A stretch of DNA of 64,000 bases. It comes from Pelagibius sp050330205. GTDB taxonomy: Bacteria > Pseudomonadota > Alphaproteobacteria > Kiloniellales > Kiloniellaceae. Location: NCBI GenBank assembly GCA_050330205.1, contig JBHJOA010000016.1:23532-87531 (forward strand), in the 5' to 3' direction. Positions 49,644 through 59,849 of the stretch are shown in pieces. The notes below the pieces were generated by a model. The model was given only the letters and a program-made list of their open reading frames with translations. It ran no database searches and was not told the origin of the DNA. A program made the position numbers and the translations under genes. The stretch's first letter is position 1. Each line of letters begins with the position of its first letter.

Positions 49644-49679
49644 CGGCCCCGCCCCGAAAGGAGCGGGGCCGTTCCTTTG
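49644..49679 (+). terminator. Terminator between potF and potG
   Basis: CGGCCCCG…CGGGGCCG (8-bp stem, 12-base loop) followed by TTCCTTT, 13 bases after the potF stop. It likely ends most potF transcripts, leaving read-through for potGHI, so that the binding protein is made in excess. Confidence 0.75.
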
Positions 49680-49751
49680 TGAATCCCGGCTCCGCGGAGC
49701 ATTGGCCCCGGCCGGTGAAGTGGTGAGTCGGTCAGCAGGGGGTAGGTACCG

Positions 49752-50930
49752 ATGAGCGAAGCCGGAGGCCCGGGGACCGCTGTACGCAGTGGCAGTTCAG
49801 CAGCACGCCAAAGCTGGGCTCCCTGGAACGACCCGAACGAGAAGCCACACGTGCAGATCGTCGGCGTCACCAAGCGATTCGGCGATTTCGTCGCCGTCGA
49901 CAACGTCTCCCTCGACATCTACAAGCGCGAGTTTTTCTCCCTGCTCGGCCCCTCGGGCTGCGGCAAGACCACGCTGCTGCGCATGCTGGCAGGATTCGAA
50001 ACGCCCAGCGGAGGCCAGATCCTGCTCGAGGGCGAGGACATGTCCGGAGTGCCGCCCTACGAACGGCCGGTCAACATGATGTTCCAGTCATACGCACTCT
50101 TCCCGCACATGAACGTCGAGAAGAACATCGCCTTCGGCCTCAAGCAGGACGGCGTGCCGCGCCCCGAGATCGAGCGCCGCGTCGCCGAGGTTATCGAGAT
50201 GGTCCAGTTGGGTCCCTTCGCCAAGCGCAAGCCGCACCAGCTCTCGGGCGGCCAGCGCCAACGCGTTGCCCTGGCGCGCAGCCTCGTCAAGAAGCCGAAG
50301 ATGCTGCTGCTCGACGAACCGCTCGGCGCGCTCGACAAGAACCTGCGCACTCAGACGCAGTTCGAACTGATGAACATCCAGGAGGAAACCGGCATCACCT
50401 TCGTGATCGTCACCCACGACCAGGAAGAGGCGATGACCGTGTCCAGCCGCATCGCTGTGATGGACCACGGCAAAATCGCCCAGATATCGACGCCCGGCGA
50501 ACTCTACGAATACCCGAACTCGCGCTACGTCGCCGAGTTCATCGGCGAGGTGAACATGCTGGAAGGCCGGGTCAGCCAGCGCGAGGGCGATCACTTGGTT
50601 GTAGAGAGCCAGGAAGCCGGCTGCACGATCGAGACCGGAGCCAGTGCCGACGAGCCACATGGCCGCCAGGTCTGGATCGCTTTGAGGCCGGAGAAGCTGA
50701 CGATTTCCAAGGATGAGCCGCCACCGGGAACGCGCAATTGCATGACCGGCCTAGTCTGGGACATCGGCTATCTCGGCAATCTGTCCATCTATCACGTGAA
50801 GTTGGACAGCGGAAAGATGGTGACGGCAACTCAGGCCAATATGGCCCGACTGATCGAACGGCCGATCACCTGGGAAGAGCGGGTCTACCTGACCTGGGCG
50901 CCGAGCGCCGCCGTCATGCTGCTGAGCTGA
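49752..50930 (+). CDS. potG: Polyamine ABC transporter ATPase PotG
   Basis: A 392-residue ATPase. Walker A GPSGCGKTT at 66-74, Q-loop 'MMFQSYALFPHM', signature 'LSGGQRQRVALARSL' and Walker B 'MLLLDEPLGALDKNLR', then the TOBE-type regulatory domain ('VWIALRPEKLTISK'). A ~30-residue N-terminal arm precedes 'VQIVGVTKRFGDFVAVDNVSLDI'. It drives import through PotH-PotI and ends nine bases before potH. Confidence 0.95.
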   Translation: MSEAGGPGTAVRSGSSAARQSWAPWNDPNEKPHVQIVGVTKRFGDFVAVDNVSLDIYKREFFSLLGPSGCGKTTLLRMLAGFETPSGGQILLEGEDMSGVPPYERPVNMMFQSYALFPHMNVEKNIAFGLKQDGVPRPEIERRVAEVIEMVQLGPFAKRKPHQLSGGQRQRVALARSLVKKPKMLLLDEPLGALDKNLRTQTQFELMNIQEETGITFVIVTHDQEEAMTVSSRIAVMDHGKIAQISTPGELYEYPNSRYVAEFIGEVNMLEGRVSQREGDHLVVESQEAGCTIETGASADEPHGRQVWIALRPEKLTISKDEPPPGTRNCMTGLVWDIGYLGNLSIYHVKLDSGKMVTATQANMARLIERPITWEERVYLTWAPSAAVMLLS

Positions 50931-50939
50931 GCCGCCGGT

Positions 50940-51968
50940 ATGCCCCCACCGCCCACTGATCAGGATCGCAGTGCCAGAGTCGCCTTCATGAGTGGGCGCA
51001 GTGTCCACGCCGGCGCGCTGGCCGGGTTGCACGCCCGACTGCTGCTGGTGCCGCTCTACAAGACCCTCAGCGCCTTGCTGCACCGTCTCGGCTTCTCCGG
51101 ACGCAACCTGGTCATCGCCGTTCCGTACCTCTGGCTGCTGGCCTTCTTCCTGGCGCCCTTTCTCATCGTCCTGAAGATCAGCCTGGCCGAAATTCAAGTG
51201 GCGATGCCGCCCTATACGCCGTTGATTACCTTCGTCGAGGACGGCTGGATCGCCATCCATGCAACTCTCGGCAATTACCTCTTCCTTCTGGAAGACCGGC
51301 TCTACATCGATTCCTATATCAGCTCGCTGAGGATCGCACTGATCTCGACGCTGCTGACGCTGCTGGTCGGGTACCCCATCGCCTACGGCATGATGCGGGC
51401 GCCACGCCGCTGGCGTTTCGCACTGCTGATGATGGTCATCCTGCCGTTCTGGACCTCTTTCCTGATCCGCGTCTATGCCTGGATCGGCATCCTGAAGAAG
51501 GAGGGGCTGCTGAACCTGGCGTTGATGCAGCTCGGACTGATCTCCGAGCCGCTTACCATCCTCAATACCGACATCGCCGTCTACATCGGCATCGTCTACT
51601 CCTACCTGCCCTTCATGGTGCTGCCGCTCTACGCCAACCTGGAAAAGATGGACCTCAGCCTTCTGGAGGCCGCCGCAGACCTCGGCTGCCGGCCGATCAA
51701 GGCCTTTTGGGTAATCACGGTGCCGCTCTCGCTCCCTGGAATCATTGCCGGCTGCTTTCTGGTGTTCATCCCCGCCGTCGGCGAGTTCGTCATCCCCGAT
51801 CTGCTCGGCGGCTCGGAGACGCTGATGATTGGCAAGACGCTGTGGAGCGAATTCTTCAACAACCGCGACTGGCCGCTTTCGTCCGCCGTCGCCGTCGTCC
51901 TGCTGCTGGTGCTGGTCATCCCGATCGTGCTGTTCCAGCGCATGCAGGAACGCAACGCCCGGGCATGA
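50940..51968 (+). CDS. potH: Polyamine ABC transporter permease PotH
   Basis: A 342-residue permease with six core membrane segments ('LVIAVPYLWLLAFFLAPFLIVLKISLAE' first) and the EAA loop 'LEAAADLGCRPIKAFWVITVPLSLPGI' near residue 245. 'ILPFWTSFLIRVYAWIGIL' is a PotB/PotH hallmark. The N-terminal ~45 residues are an extra cytosolic arm; an in-frame ATG at 50988 is an alternative start. Partner of PotI, 10 bases apart. Confidence 0.94.
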   Translation: MPPPPTDQDRSARVAFMSGRSVHAGALAGLHARLLLVPLYKTLSALLHRLGFSGRNLVIAVPYLWLLAFFLAPFLIVLKISLAEIQVAMPPYTPLITFVEDGWIAIHATLGNYLFLLEDRLYIDSYISSLRIALISTLLTLLVGYPIAYGMMRAPRRWRFALLMMVILPFWTSFLIRVYAWIGILKKEGLLNLALMQLGLISEPLTILNTDIAVYIGIVYSYLPFMVLPLYANLEKMDLSLLEAAADLGCRPIKAFWVITVPLSLPGIIAGCFLVFIPAVGEFVIPDLLGGSETLMIGKTLWSEFFNNRDWPLSSAVAVVLLLVLVIPIVLFQRMQERNARA

Positions 51969-51978
51969 GGACGAATCT

Positions 51979-52800
51979 ATGAAGCTCGGCCTCACCTGGT
52001 TCAACATCGCCTCGCTGATTCTCGGCTTCCTGTTCCTCTACCTGCCGATCGCGCTACTCATAATCTTCAGCTTCAATGAATCCCGGCTGGTCACGGTATG
52101 GGCGGGGTTTTCCACCAAGTGGTACGGCGAGATGCTCCGCAATGCAGGGCTCATGAGTGCCGCCTGGGTGACCCTCAAGGTGGCCTTTACGGCCTCCACC
52201 TTCGCCACGGTGCTCGGAACCATCGCCGGGTTGATCATGTCGCGCTTCGGTTCCTTCAGAGGGCGCACGCTGTTTTCGGGCATGATCTATGCGCCGCTGG
52301 TGATGCCGGAGGTGATCACCGGCCTCTCGCTGCTGCTGATGTTCGTCGCCATCGCGCTCGACCGCGGCTTCGTCACCGTGACCATCGCGCACATCACTTT
52401 CTCTATGTGTTACGTGGCCGTGGTCGTACAGTCGCGCCTGGTCAGCTTCGACCGCTCAATCGAGGAAGCGGCCATGGACCTGGGCTGCCGGCCCGCACGA
52501 ACCTTCTTCCAGATCACCTTGCCGATCATCGCCCCGGCGGTGGTCGCCGGCTGGCTGCTGTCCTTCACGCTGTCGCTCGACGACCTGGTGATCGCCAGTT
52601 TCACCACCGGACCGGGGGCCACGACCCTGCCGATGAAGATCTACAGCCAGGTGCGCCTCGGCGTGACGCCGGAGATAAACGCCGTCTGCACCGTCCTCGT
52701 CGGGCTGGTCGCCGTCGGCGTCCTGACCGCCTCGATGATCACCCGCCGCCAGGAGATGCGGCGCGAGAGCGAAGAGCGAATGGCGACGGCGACCAGTTGA
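51979..52800 (+). CDS. potI: Polyamine ABC transporter permease PotI
   Basis: A 273-residue permease: first segment 'IASLILGFLFLYLPIALLIIFSFNES', then 'WAGFSTKWYGEMLRNAGL' (the PotC/PotI motif) and EAA loop 'EEAAMDLGCRPARTFFQITLPIIAPAV' near residue 170. It completes the potFGHI importer. The ATG at 51979 is ten bases after the potH stop; a frame open further upstream only runs inside potH. Confidence 0.94.
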   Translation: MKLGLTWFNIASLILGFLFLYLPIALLIIFSFNESRLVTVWAGFSTKWYGEMLRNAGLMSAAWVTLKVAFTASTFATVLGTIAGLIMSRFGSFRGRTLFSGMIYAPLVMPEVITGLSLLLMFVAIALDRGFVTVTIAHITFSMCYVAVVVQSRLVSFDRSIEEAAMDLGCRPARTFFQITLPIIAPAVVAGWLLSFTLSLDDLVIASFTTGPGATTLPMKIYSQVRLGVTPEINAVCTVLVGLVAVGVLTASMITRRQEMRRESEERMATATS

Positions 52801-52843
52801 GCAGTTTCCTTGCAGGCGGCGTTCCTCTACAAGCGGCGCTGTG

Positions 52844-54061
52844 ATGACCCTTCTACGCTCTTTCGCTGACGTTCAAGCCCCTGGGAACCGGGTTGCGTTG
52901 ATCCTGGCGGCCTTTGCCCTGCTGCTGCCGCCGCTCGGCGTACTGGCCGACAAGGCGGTGGTTCCCTTGGCCATCGCCGCCGCCGGCGCCGGTGCCTTCG
53001 CCTCCGGCCCAGCGGCCCGCCCATGGAGCAATCTCGAGCGTGATCTGACACTGGCGCTGGGCGCCTTCGCCACCTGGTGCCTGGTCTCCTCGGCTTGGAC
53101 CTTCAAGCCTCTGGAAGCTGCTCCATTGGCCCTGCGGGTCGGCCTGCTGTTGTTCCTGCTGCTTTGCCTCGCCACGCTGGCACAGCGCCTGGGCACGGCG
53201 CAGCGCGGCCTGGTCGCTCGCGCCCTTTGCCTCGGCTTCGCCGCCAGCTTCCTATTCATCGCCATCGAACTCGCTTTCGGCAGCCCGATCCTCACGCTGC
53301 TGAAGGGACCGGCCGAGAGTGACTATGCTACCCTGTCGCGCCTCAATCGCGGCGTCTCGGCCGGCGTCATCCTGGTCTGGCCGCTGGCGGCCCTGGCTTG
53401 GCTGCGGGGGTATCGCTGGATCGCCCTTGCCTTGCCGGCGGCCACCTTGGGCATGACGTTGTTCTCACAGTCATCGGCCTCCATGCTGGCCCTCGGGGCC
53501 GGCGTCGCCGCCGCCTTGCTGGCGGCGCTGGGGAGGTCTGCGGCGCGTGCGGTAATGGCCGCCGCGATAGTGATGACGCTGTTCGGAAGCCCCTTCGTCG
53601 CTGGCGTTGCCCAGCAGGCCGGACTGGCCAATGGAGATGCACTGCAGGCCACTGGGAACTATCGCCTGCATGTCTGGAACGTGGTCAGCACCCGCATCGC
53701 CGAACGACCCCTCTTCGGCTGGGGGTTCGACGCCTCGCCGGACCTTCCGACCGCCGATTTCCAGCCGTTCCGCCCTGGCGAGAAGGTGATCCCCTCTCAC
53801 CCGCACAACGGCGCCCTGCAGATTATGGTCGAAACCGGACTGGTAGGCAGTTTGCTGGTGCTGATCCTGCTGATCGTCGTCGCACGGCGGATCGATCGCC
53901 TGGAGCCGGTTCCGCGCGCCTGCGCGGTGGCCATGCTGGTCACCATCCTCGGCGTCGCCGCGACAGCCTACGGCATCTGGCAAAACCACTGGCTGACCAT
54001 GATCGGCGCCTCGGCAGCGGTCTTCGTCACCGTCCTGCCCGCGGCGGAGAGAACCGGTTAG
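52844..54061 (+). CDS. O-antigen ligase (WaaL/Wzy-like) membrane protein
   Basis: A 405-residue membrane protein with 10-12 hydrophobic segments and the Wzy_C/O-antigen-ligase domain: 'GNYRLHVWNVVSTRIAERPLFGWGFDASPDL' (conserved R…W region and 'GWGFDAS') and the periplasmic 'SHPHNGALQIMVETGLVGSLLVL' with the essential His. It polymerises or ligates a glycan on the periplasmic side. A GTG directly precedes the ATG and could be the start. It ends with a four-base overlap, tail to tail, with cysNC and starts the polysaccharide region after potI. Confidence 0.88.
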   Translation: MTLLRSFADVQAPGNRVALILAAFALLLPPLGVLADKAVVPLAIAAAGAGAFASGPAARPWSNLERDLTLALGAFATWCLVSSAWTFKPLEAAPLALRVGLLLFLLLCLATLAQRLGTAQRGLVARALCLGFAASFLFIAIELAFGSPILTLLKGPAESDYATLSRLNRGVSAGVILVWPLAALAWLRGYRWIALALPAATLGMTLFSQSSASMLALGAGVAAALLAALGRSAARAVMAAAIVMTLFGSPFVAGVAQQAGLANGDALQATGNYRLHVWNVVSTRIAERPLFGWGFDASPDLPTADFQPFRPGEKVIPSHPHNGALQIMVETGLVGSLLVLILLIVVARRIDRLEPVPRACAVAMLVTILGVAATAYGIWQNHWLTMIGASAAVFVTVLPAAERTG

Positions 54062-56010
54062 CCGGCGCTCTCTCCGCGCGTCAGGGTAAAGGCTTGCTCG
54101 ATGTAGCGGACGATGGTCTCAACGGACTCGGCGATGCTCAGCCGTGCCGTATCGACGACGAGGTCAGGGGCTTCTGGCGGCTCGTAGGGAGCGGAGACGC
54201 CGGTGAACTGTGCGATCTCGCCGGCCCTGGCCTTCTTGTAGAGGCCCTTGGGGTCGCGCCGCTCGCAGGTCTCCACGTCGGCCTGGACGTAGATCTCGTG
54301 GAAGCGGCCGGGGGCCGAGGCGCGCGCGCGGTCGCGGTCGACCCGGTAGGGCGAGATGAAGGCGGTGATGCAGATGACGCCGGAGTCGGCGAAGAGCGCC
54401 GCCGCCTCGCCGACACGGCGGATGTTCTCGGTGCGGTCCTCCGGCGAGAAGCCGAGGTTGGCATTCAGACCGCGGCGCACGTTGTCGCCGTCCAGCACAT
54501 AGACCTGATAGCCCTTGGCGAAGAGCCGCTGCTCGACCTCCATGGCCAGAGTCGACTTGCCGGCGCCGGAGAGGCCGGTGAACCACAGCACGCCGCCATG
54601 ATGGCCGTTGCGCGCCGCCCGGCTGTCGACCGTGAGGCGGTGCTCCACCGAGATGACGTTGGTGGACTTGACCTCCACCGCCCGGCGCTGGTCCGGCAGA
54701 CCCTCCATGGAGATCACGCCGCCGCCGACGGTATCGTAGTCCTCGATCAGCACGAAGCGCCCGGTTTTGGGCAGGTCGCCGTAGTCGTCGAGCGCCAGCA
54801 CCTGGCGGCTGCGCAGCGTGACCTCGGCCACGGCATTGCGCTCCACCTGGTCGCCGGCGGCATGCTCCAGGGTCTGGGTATCGACGATGCGCTCGATCGA
54901 CTGCACCGTGACCTCGGCTTCCTGGGTCAGCAGTTTCAGCTTGTAGCGGGAGCCGACGGCGAGCGGCTTGTGGCCGAGCCAGAACAGTCGGGCGTGGAAC
55001 AGGTTGCTGAGCTTCGGCGGCCCCTCGACATGGCTGGCGACCTCGCCGCGCTCGACGAAAAGCTGCTCATCGAGGGTGATGCCGACCGCTTCTCCGGCGC
55101 CCGCGCTGTCGGTCCTGGCATCCTCCGGCCAGGCCTCCAGGCCGCGTACCCGCGCCGTCTTGTTCGACGGCGAGAACAGCAGGGTGTCGCCGACCGCCAG
55201 GCTGCCGCTTTCGATGCGCCCGGCCAGGATGCGCCTTGCGTCGAACTTGTAGACGTCCTGAATCGGCAGGCGCAGCGGTTGGGCCCCAAGGCCGGGATGA
55301 CCGTGGAAGCCGTCGAGGGCGGAGAGCACGGTCGGGCCGTCGTACCAGGGCGTGCGGTGCGAGCGCTTGGCGATATTGTCGCCGTCGCGCGCCGAAATCG
55401 GCACGATGACCATGGGCGTGGCGCCGATCGAGGCGAGATAATCGGTGATCTCTTCCGAGACCTCCTCGAAGCGCCCCTGATCGTAGCCGACCAGATCCAT
55501 CTTGTTCACCACCACTGCGACCTGGCGGATGCCCAGCAGATGCAGCAGGTAGGCGTGGCGGCGCGACTGTTCGCGCACGCCCTCGGCGGCATCGACGACC
55601 ACCACCGCGGCATCGGCGCTGGCGGCGCCGCTGACCATGTTCTTGAGGAACTCCCGGTGGCCCGGCGCGTCGATGATCACGTAGTCGCGCAGCGCGGTCT
55701 TGAACCAGATCTGCGTGGTGTCTATGGTCACCGCCTGGTCGCGCTCGGCCTGGAAGGCGTCGAGCACGAAGGACCATTCGATGGCCATGCCGCGGCGCGC
55801 GGAGACCCTCTCCAGTTCTTCCACCTTGCCCGGCGGCAGGGAATCGGTGTCGTAGAGCATCCGCCCGATCAGCGTCGACTTGCCGTGGTCGACATGACCG
55901 ACGATGACGATGCGGTGCAGCGCGCGAGCGCCCTGGGTTTCAGCGTCTGGCAAGGCCTCGCCTTTCAGCTGGTCCGGCGTCAGAATTGTGGTGCCGTCGT
56001 CTTTCATCAT
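54058..56010 (-). CDS. cysNC: Bifunctional sulfate adenylyltransferase subunit 1 / APS kinase (CysN-CysC, NodQ-like)
   Basis: A 650-residue fusion. Residues ~28-450 are the CysN GTPase: G1 'GHVDHGKST', 'DAPGHREFLKNM' (G3), 'NKMDLVGYD' (G4). Residues ~460-640 are APS kinase: P-loop 'GLSGAGKST', 'DGDNVRRGLNANLGFS', 'SPYRVDRDRAR' and 'KGLYKKARAGEI'. Together with CysD it turns sulfate into APS and then PAPS, the universal sulfuryl donor. The same CysD/CysN-C pair acts as NodP/NodQ in Nod-factor sulfation. It starts 14 bases after cysD stops. Confidence 0.96.
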   Translation of the reverse strand: MMKDDGTTILTPDQLKGEALPDAETQGARALHRIVIVGHVDHGKSTLIGRMLYDTDSLPPGKVEELERVSARRGMAIEWSFVLDAFQAERDQAVTIDTTQIWFKTALRDYVIIDAPGHREFLKNMVSGAASADAAVVVVDAAEGVREQSRRHAYLLHLLGIRQVAVVVNKMDLVGYDQGRFEEVSEEITDYLASIGATPMVIVPISARDGDNIAKRSHRTPWYDGPTVLSALDGFHGHPGLGAQPLRLPIQDVYKFDARRILAGRIESGSLAVGDTLLFSPSNKTARVRGLEAWPEDARTDSAGAGEAVGITLDEQLFVERGEVASHVEGPPKLSNLFHARLFWLGHKPLAVGSRYKLKLLTQEAEVTVQSIERIVDTQTLEHAAGDQVERNAVAEVTLRSRQVLALDDYGDLPKTGRFVLIEDYDTVGGGVISMEGLPDQRRAVEVKSTNVISVEHRLTVDSRAARNGHHGGVLWFTGLSGAGKSTLAMEVEQRLFAKGYQVYVLDGDNVRRGLNANLGFSPEDRTENIRRVGEAAALFADSGVICITAFISPYRVDRDRARASAPGRFHEIYVQADVETCERRDPKGLYKKARAGEIAQFTGVSAPYEPPEAPDLVVDTARLSIAESVETIVRYIEQAFTLTRGESAG

Positions 56011-56024
56011 CGCACCGCCTTTCC

Positions 56025-56819
56025 TTACATGTAACCCGTGGCGCGCAGGCGCTCGAAGGCGTCCTCGCGCTCGTGGTCCATCGCGCGCCCGGCGCGCTCG
56101 GAGGTATTGGTGGAGCGCAGTTCGTCGATGATCTCGTCGATCGAGCCGGCCCGGGACTCCACCGGCGAGGTGATGTCCTCGTCGCCCAGCGAGCGGTAGC
56201 GCTTGCCGTCCTTCGACAGGTACAGCGGCACGATGGGGATGCCCTCGCGCCGGGTGTAGAGCCAGATATCCAACTCCGTCCAGTGCAGCAGCGGATGGAT
56301 GCGGATGTGGGTGCCCGGCGGGAAGTCGGTCTTGTACTGGTCCCAGAATTCCGGCGGCTGGTCGCGGAAGTCCCAGGCACCGGTCTCGCCGCGCGGGCTG
56401 AACACCCGCTCCTTGGCCCTGGTCGCCTGCTCGTCGCGGCGGATGCCGGCGATGACGGCCTTAAGCTGGTGCTTGGCGATGGCCTGGCGCAGCCCCTCGG
56501 TCTTGCGCGCCGCCGAGCGGGCGGCGGGCGGCAGGGAAGCGTCGATCTCCTCGATCGGCGGGCAGGTCTCGCGCAGGAAATCCAGCTTCCACTCCGCCGC
56601 GTAGCGGTCGCGGAACTCGTACATCTCCTTGAATTTCTTGCCCGTATCCACGTGCATCACCGGGAAAGGCACATGCCCGAAAAAGGCCTTGCGCGCCAGC
56701 CAGATCATCACGTTGGAATCCTTGCCCAATGACCACAGCATGGCCAGCGGCTCGATCCGCGCGTAGGCCTCGCGCAGGATGTAGACGGATTGCGCCTCCA
56801 GGGCGTCCAAATGATCCAT
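56025..56819 (-). CDS. cysD: Sulfate adenylyltransferase subunit 2 CysD
   Basis: A 264-residue ATP-pyrophosphatase-fold enzyme. 'AMLWSLGKDSNVMIWLARKAF' contains the PP-loop (SxGKDS), then 'VPFPVMHVDTGKKFKEMYEFRDRYA', 'GIRRDEQATRAKERVFS' and 'LLHWTELDIWLYTRREGIPIVPLYL' follow. Makes APS with CysN. First gene of the cysD-cysNC pair with its own promoter. No cysH, cysI or sulfate transporter lies nearby, which favours a role in PAPS supply for sulfation over general assimilation. Confidence 0.96.
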   Translation of the reverse strand: MDHLDALEAQSVYILREAYARIEPLAMLWSLGKDSNVMIWLARKAFFGHVPFPVMHVDTGKKFKEMYEFRDRYAAEWKLDFLRETCPPIEEIDASLPPAARSAARKTEGLRQAIAKHQLKAVIAGIRRDEQATRAKERVFSPRGETGAWDFRDQPPEFWDQYKTDFPPGTHIRIHPLLHWTELDIWLYTRREGIPIVPLYLSKDGKRYRSLGDEDITSPVESRAGSIDEIIDELRSTNTSERAGRAMDHEREDAFERLRATGYM

Positions 56820-56888
56820 AAGTAAAGATGGTCCTCAACAAATGAGAATGCTGCAAGTGCGAGGGGAACTAAGGCCATTCCTCTGGCT

Positions 56889-56917
56889 TATCAAGGAACA
56901 TACATGTGTCAGGTCAA
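56889..56917 (-). promoter_or_regulatory. Likely promoter of cysD-cysNC
   Basis: Minus strand TTGACC (56912-56917), 17-base spacer, TTGATA (56889-56894), about 70 bases before cysD. The 310-base gap 56820-57129 has low GC around 56960-57030, where a second weak promoter-like pair (TTGCAT, 17 bases, TTTTAT) can be read on the same strand. No gene seen in the gap. Confidence 0.45.
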
Positions 56918-57129
56918 GCCTCCTCAGCGGCCAGTGCGGCCCATCCCGAGATGGCAAGCGCGGCCATAAAACATTTCACCCCACAAAAATGCAAATTCTT
57001 TTCCATACACACTTGAATAATGTGAATTGACTTCCAACCCTCGGGCAAGCCTGGCTCTTGGGCAACAGAACGCAAGACTCCTCTTCCGAGGCTATTGGCG
57101 CCTTTTGCGATGGCAGCCAGAGGCCCCGG

Positions 57130-58110
57130 CTAGACCCTATGATAGCGGCGGTACCACTCCACAAAGCGCGGAATTCCCTCGTCGATGGAAACCTGCGGCT
57201 CGAAGCCGAGGTCACGGCGCGCCGCTTCGATGTCGGCATAGGTTTCCTTCACGTCTCCGGCCTGCATCTCGGCAAACTCCCGGATCGCCGGCCTGCCGCA
57301 GGCCTGCTCGATGACCTCGACAAAGCGCAGCAGTGGTTCGGAGCGATGGTTGCCCAGGTTGTAGATCTTGTTCGGCGGCTGATCGCCGTCGCGCGCCGGC
57401 GGGCGTCCGATCGCCGCCAGCACACCGGCGACGATGTCGTCGACGTAGGTGAAGTCGCGGCGCATGTCGCCATGATTGAAGATGCGGATCGGACGCCCCT
57501 CGAAGATCGCCTTGGTGAAGATGTAGGCCGACATGTCCGGCCGGCCCCAGGGGCCGTAGACCGTGAAGAACCGGAGCCCCGTGCAGGGCAGGTCGTAGAG
57601 GTGAGCGTAGCTGTAGGTCATCAGCTCGTCGGCGCGCTTGGTGGCGGCATAGAGCGACACCGGACTGTCGACCCGCTGTTCGACCGAGAAGGGCAGTTCC
57701 CGGTTGCCGCCGTAGACAGAGGAGGAGGAGGCATAGACGAAGTGGCGCAGCCTGGGCAGCCGCCGCGCCAGTTCCATCATGCAAAGGTGCCCCATCACGT
57801 TGCTCTCGACGTAGGCGAAGGGGTTCTCCAACGAGTAACGCACACCGGCCTGGGCGGCCAGATGGACGATCTCCGTGACCTCCGGGAACTCTGCCGCCAG
57901 CGCCAGGATGCTGTCGCGGTCCTGCACGGCGAGACGGCGGAAAGTGAAGCCGTTGCCGCCGGAAATCCTGTCGAGACGGGCCTGCTTCAGCGCCGGATCG
58001 TAATAGTCGTTCAAGTTGTCGATGCCGATCACCGCCTGGCCGCGATCGATCAGTTGGGCAGCGACTTCGGAGCCGATGAACCCGGCGGCGCCGGTGACGA
58101 GCACGCTCAT
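57130..58110 (-). CDS. NAD-dependent nucleotide-sugar epimerase (UDP-glucuronate 4-epimerase type)
   Basis: A 326-residue extended SDR. 'LVTGAAGFIGSEVAAQLIDRG' binds NAD, 'GIDNLNDYYDPALKQARLDRI' is the LspL/UDP-GlcA-epimerase signature, and the catalytic triad is in 'VYASSSSVYGG' and 'SLYAATKRADE' (Tyr-x3-Lys). 'FRFFTVYGPWGRPDMSAYIFT' style segment (here 'LRFFTVYGPWGRPDM') also fits. It likely makes UDP-galacturonate or a related sugar for the glycan. Starts 74 bases after the dehydrogenase gene stops; a long in-frame upstream extension is inside that gap and is rejected. Confidence 0.9.
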   Translation of the reverse strand: MSVLVTGAAGFIGSEVAAQLIDRGQAVIGIDNLNDYYDPALKQARLDRISGGNGFTFRRLAVQDRDSILALAAEFPEVTEIVHLAAQAGVRYSLENPFAYVESNVMGHLCMMELARRLPRLRHFVYASSSSVYGGNRELPFSVEQRVDSPVSLYAATKRADELMTYSYAHLYDLPCTGLRFFTVYGPWGRPDMSAYIFTKAIFEGRPIRIFNHGDMRRDFTYVDDIVAGVLAAIGRPPARDGDQPPNKIYNLGNHRSEPLLRFVEVIEQACGRPAIREFAEMQAGDVKETYADIEAARRDLGFEPQVSIDEGIPRFVEWYRRYHRV

Positions 58111-58184
58111 GCCGGCACGCCCGCCACCCGAAGGTCCCTCGCGAAATTGCGGTCGCTCACTCGCCACGCCTCCACTTGCATCGC

Positions 58185-59480
<1,296 letters not shown>

Positions 59481-59669
59481 AGCAGGCAGGTCCTCTCGTG
59501 GCCGCGGCGGCCCCTGGCGCCGCCCCCAATACCTTTCCCCCAGGGGCGCGGCAAGGCGGGGCGTGACGGCGGCGCGGCGCAGCGCGCCGACGCGGGCCCA
59601 GCGGAACCCCGGGATTACGCCACGAGAAACCAAATAAATCAATGAAACGACTTAACAAATCATAAAATT

Positions 59670-59684
59670 GTTCATGCCATGAAC
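59670..59684. promoter_or_regulatory. 15-bp palindrome GTTCATGCCATGAAC upstream of glycan operon
   Basis: A perfect 7+1+7 inverted repeat ending two bases before the -35 box of the capsule-gene promoter, within the 369-base divergent gap 59481-59849. Its centre would be near -45, the usual place for an activator. The surrounding 60 bases are much richer in A and T than the region. Confidence 0.65.
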
Positions 59685-59686
59685 GC

Positions 59687-59715
59687 TTGACAAGGCGGTG
59701 CTGCGGTTCTAGATA
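59687..59715 (+). promoter_or_regulatory. Consensus sigma-70 promoter of the capsule-type operon
   Basis: TTGACA (59687-59692), 17-base spacer, TAGATA (59710-59715), about 135 bases upstream of the first gene on the plus strand. It is one of the strongest promoters in the window and sits next to the palindrome at 59670-59684. Confidence 0.8.
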
Positions 59716-59849
59716 GCGACGTCCCCCGCAGGCATCGTCCGGATCCCCGGTCCGGCCGCACCGGGCTAGCGGCGGCAGCCACGCGGGGACCGCGGCACAG
59801 GATCGGGCGACCGGCGGCTCCGCCCGGCCGCGCCTCGAGGAAGGTAGTC

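Noticed and set aside
53398..56034. Open frame of 878 codons on the plus strand across the ligase and cysNC genes
   Set aside because: Antisense shadow of cysNC created by high GC content; its protein is rich in His, Gln, Ala and Val with no recognisable domain.
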